From: Accumulibacter appositus
GTDB taxonomy: Bacteria > Pseudomonadota > Gammaproteobacteria > Burkholderiales > Rhodocyclaceae
Length of the DNA: 64,000 nucleotides
Strand: one strand, 5' to 3'
Assembly: GCF_035440685.1 (NCBI RefSeq)
Contig: NZ_DAORMW010000004.1
The translations under genes were made by a program, and so were the position numbers. This document shows positions 62,869-64,000 of this stretch, piece by piece (the first letter of the stretch is position 1; each line of letters starts with the position of its first letter). Under the pieces are notes generated by a model. It searched no databases, was not told the DNA's origin, and saw only the letters and a program-made list of their open reading frames with translations.

Positions 62869-64000
62869 TTAGTCGAAAATCAGCACGACATAGGTGAGGA
62901 ACAGGACCAGATGGACGACCCCTTGCAAGACGTTGGTACGCTCGCTTTGAATGTTGACGACCGATACCAGCAAGGTGATCAGCAACAGATAGGCTTCTGC
63001 GTTTTCCAGACCGAGTTCCACCGTCTTGCCGGTGAACAGGCTGATGGCAAGGATTGCGGGAATGGTCAGGCCAATGGTGGACAGCGCCGAACCCAGGGCA
63101 ATGTTCATCGTTCGCTGCAACTGGTTGGCCAGTGCCGCCTTGACGGCCGCCATGCCTTCCGGCGACAGCACCAGGATCGCCACCAGGAAGCCCCCCAGCG
63201 CCTGGGGCGCGCTCAGCGTACTGACGCCATGGTCGACCAGCATCGCCATTTTCTTGGACAGCAAGACGATAGGCAGCATGGTGAGCGGCAACAGCAGCAG
63301 GTGATACCCCAAGGAGCGCACCACCAGATCGCCGTGATCGTTAGCTGCCGGCTCGTTCTCGCTGCCGGTCGCCCTGGGTTGCTCGAAATAGCTTCGATGA
63401 CGCAGGGTCTGAATCGCCAGGAAGACGCCATAGAGCGCGATCGACATGATGATCAAATATACCGCCATCAGCGGCGACACCTGCCCGCCCGGCGCGGAGG
63501 TCGTGTAGCGCGGCAGAATGATGCCCAGTCCCGCAAGCGGGATGATCACCCCGAGATAGGCGCCGGCACCTTTGAGGTTGTAGACCTGTTCCCTGTGGCG
63601 CAAAGCACCGACCAGCAATGTCAGGCCGGTGATGCCATTGAGCGCGATCATCAACACTGAGAACAGGGTGTCGCGGGCCAGGGTCGGGTTATTCTCGCCG
63701 GTCAGCATGACCGCCGAGATCATCACCACTTCGATACTGATGACCGAAACGGTCAGGATCAGGGTGCCGTAGGGTTCTCCGAGCAGGACAGCCAGACTGT
63801 CGGCATGGCGCACCACACCGAAAGCCAGCCAGAGCATGACCGCGAACACCCAGAGAAAGAGGAAGCCGTACCACAAGGGATCGCTGAGATCGACCAACCA
63901 ATCGCCGCCGAAGATCGCCAGACAGGCCACCGTCATCGCGCCGCCCAGGAGACCGATCTCCGATCGCAAGATTCCGATTGCTGCGGGTTTGCTGCTGGTA
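62869..64000 (-). CDS. chaA: Calcium/sodium:proton antiporter, ChaA-like, 5' end outside window
   Basis: At least 366 aa in the window; the frame is open to the edge with only a TTG near it, so the true start is probably outside. Family stretches: VVRHADSLAVLLGEPYGTLI, SIEVVMISAVMLTGEN with the first acidic alpha-repeat, LVAILVLSPEGMAAVKAALA with the second, ERTNVLQGVVHLVLF at the end. Eleven or so membrane segments and a short hydrophilic loop (GSENEPAANDHGD). It exchanges Ca2+, Na+ or K+ for H+ across the inner membrane. Confidence 0.9.
   Translation of the reverse strand, partial: TSSKPAAIGILRSEIGLLGGAMTVACLAIFGGDWLVDLSDPLWYGFLFLWVFAVMLWLAFGVVRHADSLAVLLGEPYGTLILTVSVISIEVVMISAVMLTGENNPTLARDTLFSVLMIALNGITGLTLLVGALRHREQVYNLKGAGAYLGVIIPLAGLGIILPRYTTSAPGGQVSPLMAVYLIIMSIALYGVFLAIQTLRHRSYFEQPRATGSENEPAANDHGDLVVRSLGYHLLLLPLTMLPIVLLSKKMAMLVDHGVSTLSAPQALGGFLVAILVLSPEGMAAVKAALANQLQRTMNIALGSALSTIGLTIPAILAISLFTGKTVELGLENAEAYLLLITLLVSVVNIQSERTNVLQGVVHLVLFLTYVVLIFD

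Overview
The window is a 64 kb chromosomal piece of a GC-rich betaproteobacterium, most likely in or near the Rhodocyclales and plausibly a Candidatus Accumulibacter-type organism. The basis is the gene order nadB / rpoE-rseC-mucD-grx / lepA-lepB-DUF4845-rnc-era-recO-pdxJ-acpS-nagZ, the yceD-rpmF-plsX-fabHDG-acpP-fabF block, EF-P with an EarP partner and Arg32, and a polyphosphate kinase 2 gene. The genus is an inference. No rRNA, IS element, prophage or CRISPR array was seen.

Layout: (1) 1-6.7 kb is an accessory, visibly AT-richer tandem array of at least six copies of one unfamiliar module. Each copy has a short N-terminal part with a GVC-LSPT motif, a cadherin/Ig-like P-HG...Y-P-GY-G-D strand pattern, an HC...WRI motif, and a C-terminal GWFIDxTPxDNAxF...EWIA block. 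Copies are fused, frameshifted or decayed, and two share an almost identical stretch of about 320 bp. (2) 6.9-8.2 kb holds a small unknown gene, a dispersed hairpin repeat, tRNA-Cys and tRNA-Gly. (3) 8.2-12.7 kb holds pgsA-uvrC and, divergently, earP-efp. (4) 12.7-25.3 kb is minus-strand housekeeping: nagZ, acpS, pdxJ, recO, era, rnc, DUF4845, lepB, lepA, then grx, mucD, rseC-like and rpoE, with nadB divergent. Many junctions are 4-nt stop/start overlaps, so strong translational coupling is likely. (5) 24.9-31.5 kb is the fatty-acid synthesis block. (6) 31.6-36 kb holds maf, an RsmI-like methylase, sppA, a Rieske protein, a HAD phosphatase and rluC, followed by rne (36.3-39.3 kb). (7) 39.9-46.8 kb is a complete RND tripartite efflux operon (lipoprotein adaptor, HAE1 pump, NodT outer-membrane factor) followed by ppk2. 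(8) 46.9-64 kb is more mixed: an unknown 342-aa protein, a lipoprotein coupled to a DASS-type anion transporter, UspA, a MltF-like transglycosylase broken by one in-frame stop, a cation/proton antiporter, two SYLF-domain proteins, a GNAT protein, ackA next to a MaoC-Pta fusion gene, malQ, trxC, a periplasmic metallo-beta-lactamase-fold protein and a ChaA-type antiporter cut by the window end.

How it fits together: most of the window is envelope and lipid biogenesis (pgsA, fab genes, nagZ, lepB, mucD, rpoE), translation and RNA maturation (efp/earP, lepA, rnc, era, rluC, rne, rpmF), and stress/energy functions (ppk2, ackA/pta, malQ). The least explained part is the tandem module array at the left edge. 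Its C-terminal block resembles the stretch that, from memory, precedes a matrixin-like zinc motif in very large secreted bacterial proteins, but no copy here carries that motif.
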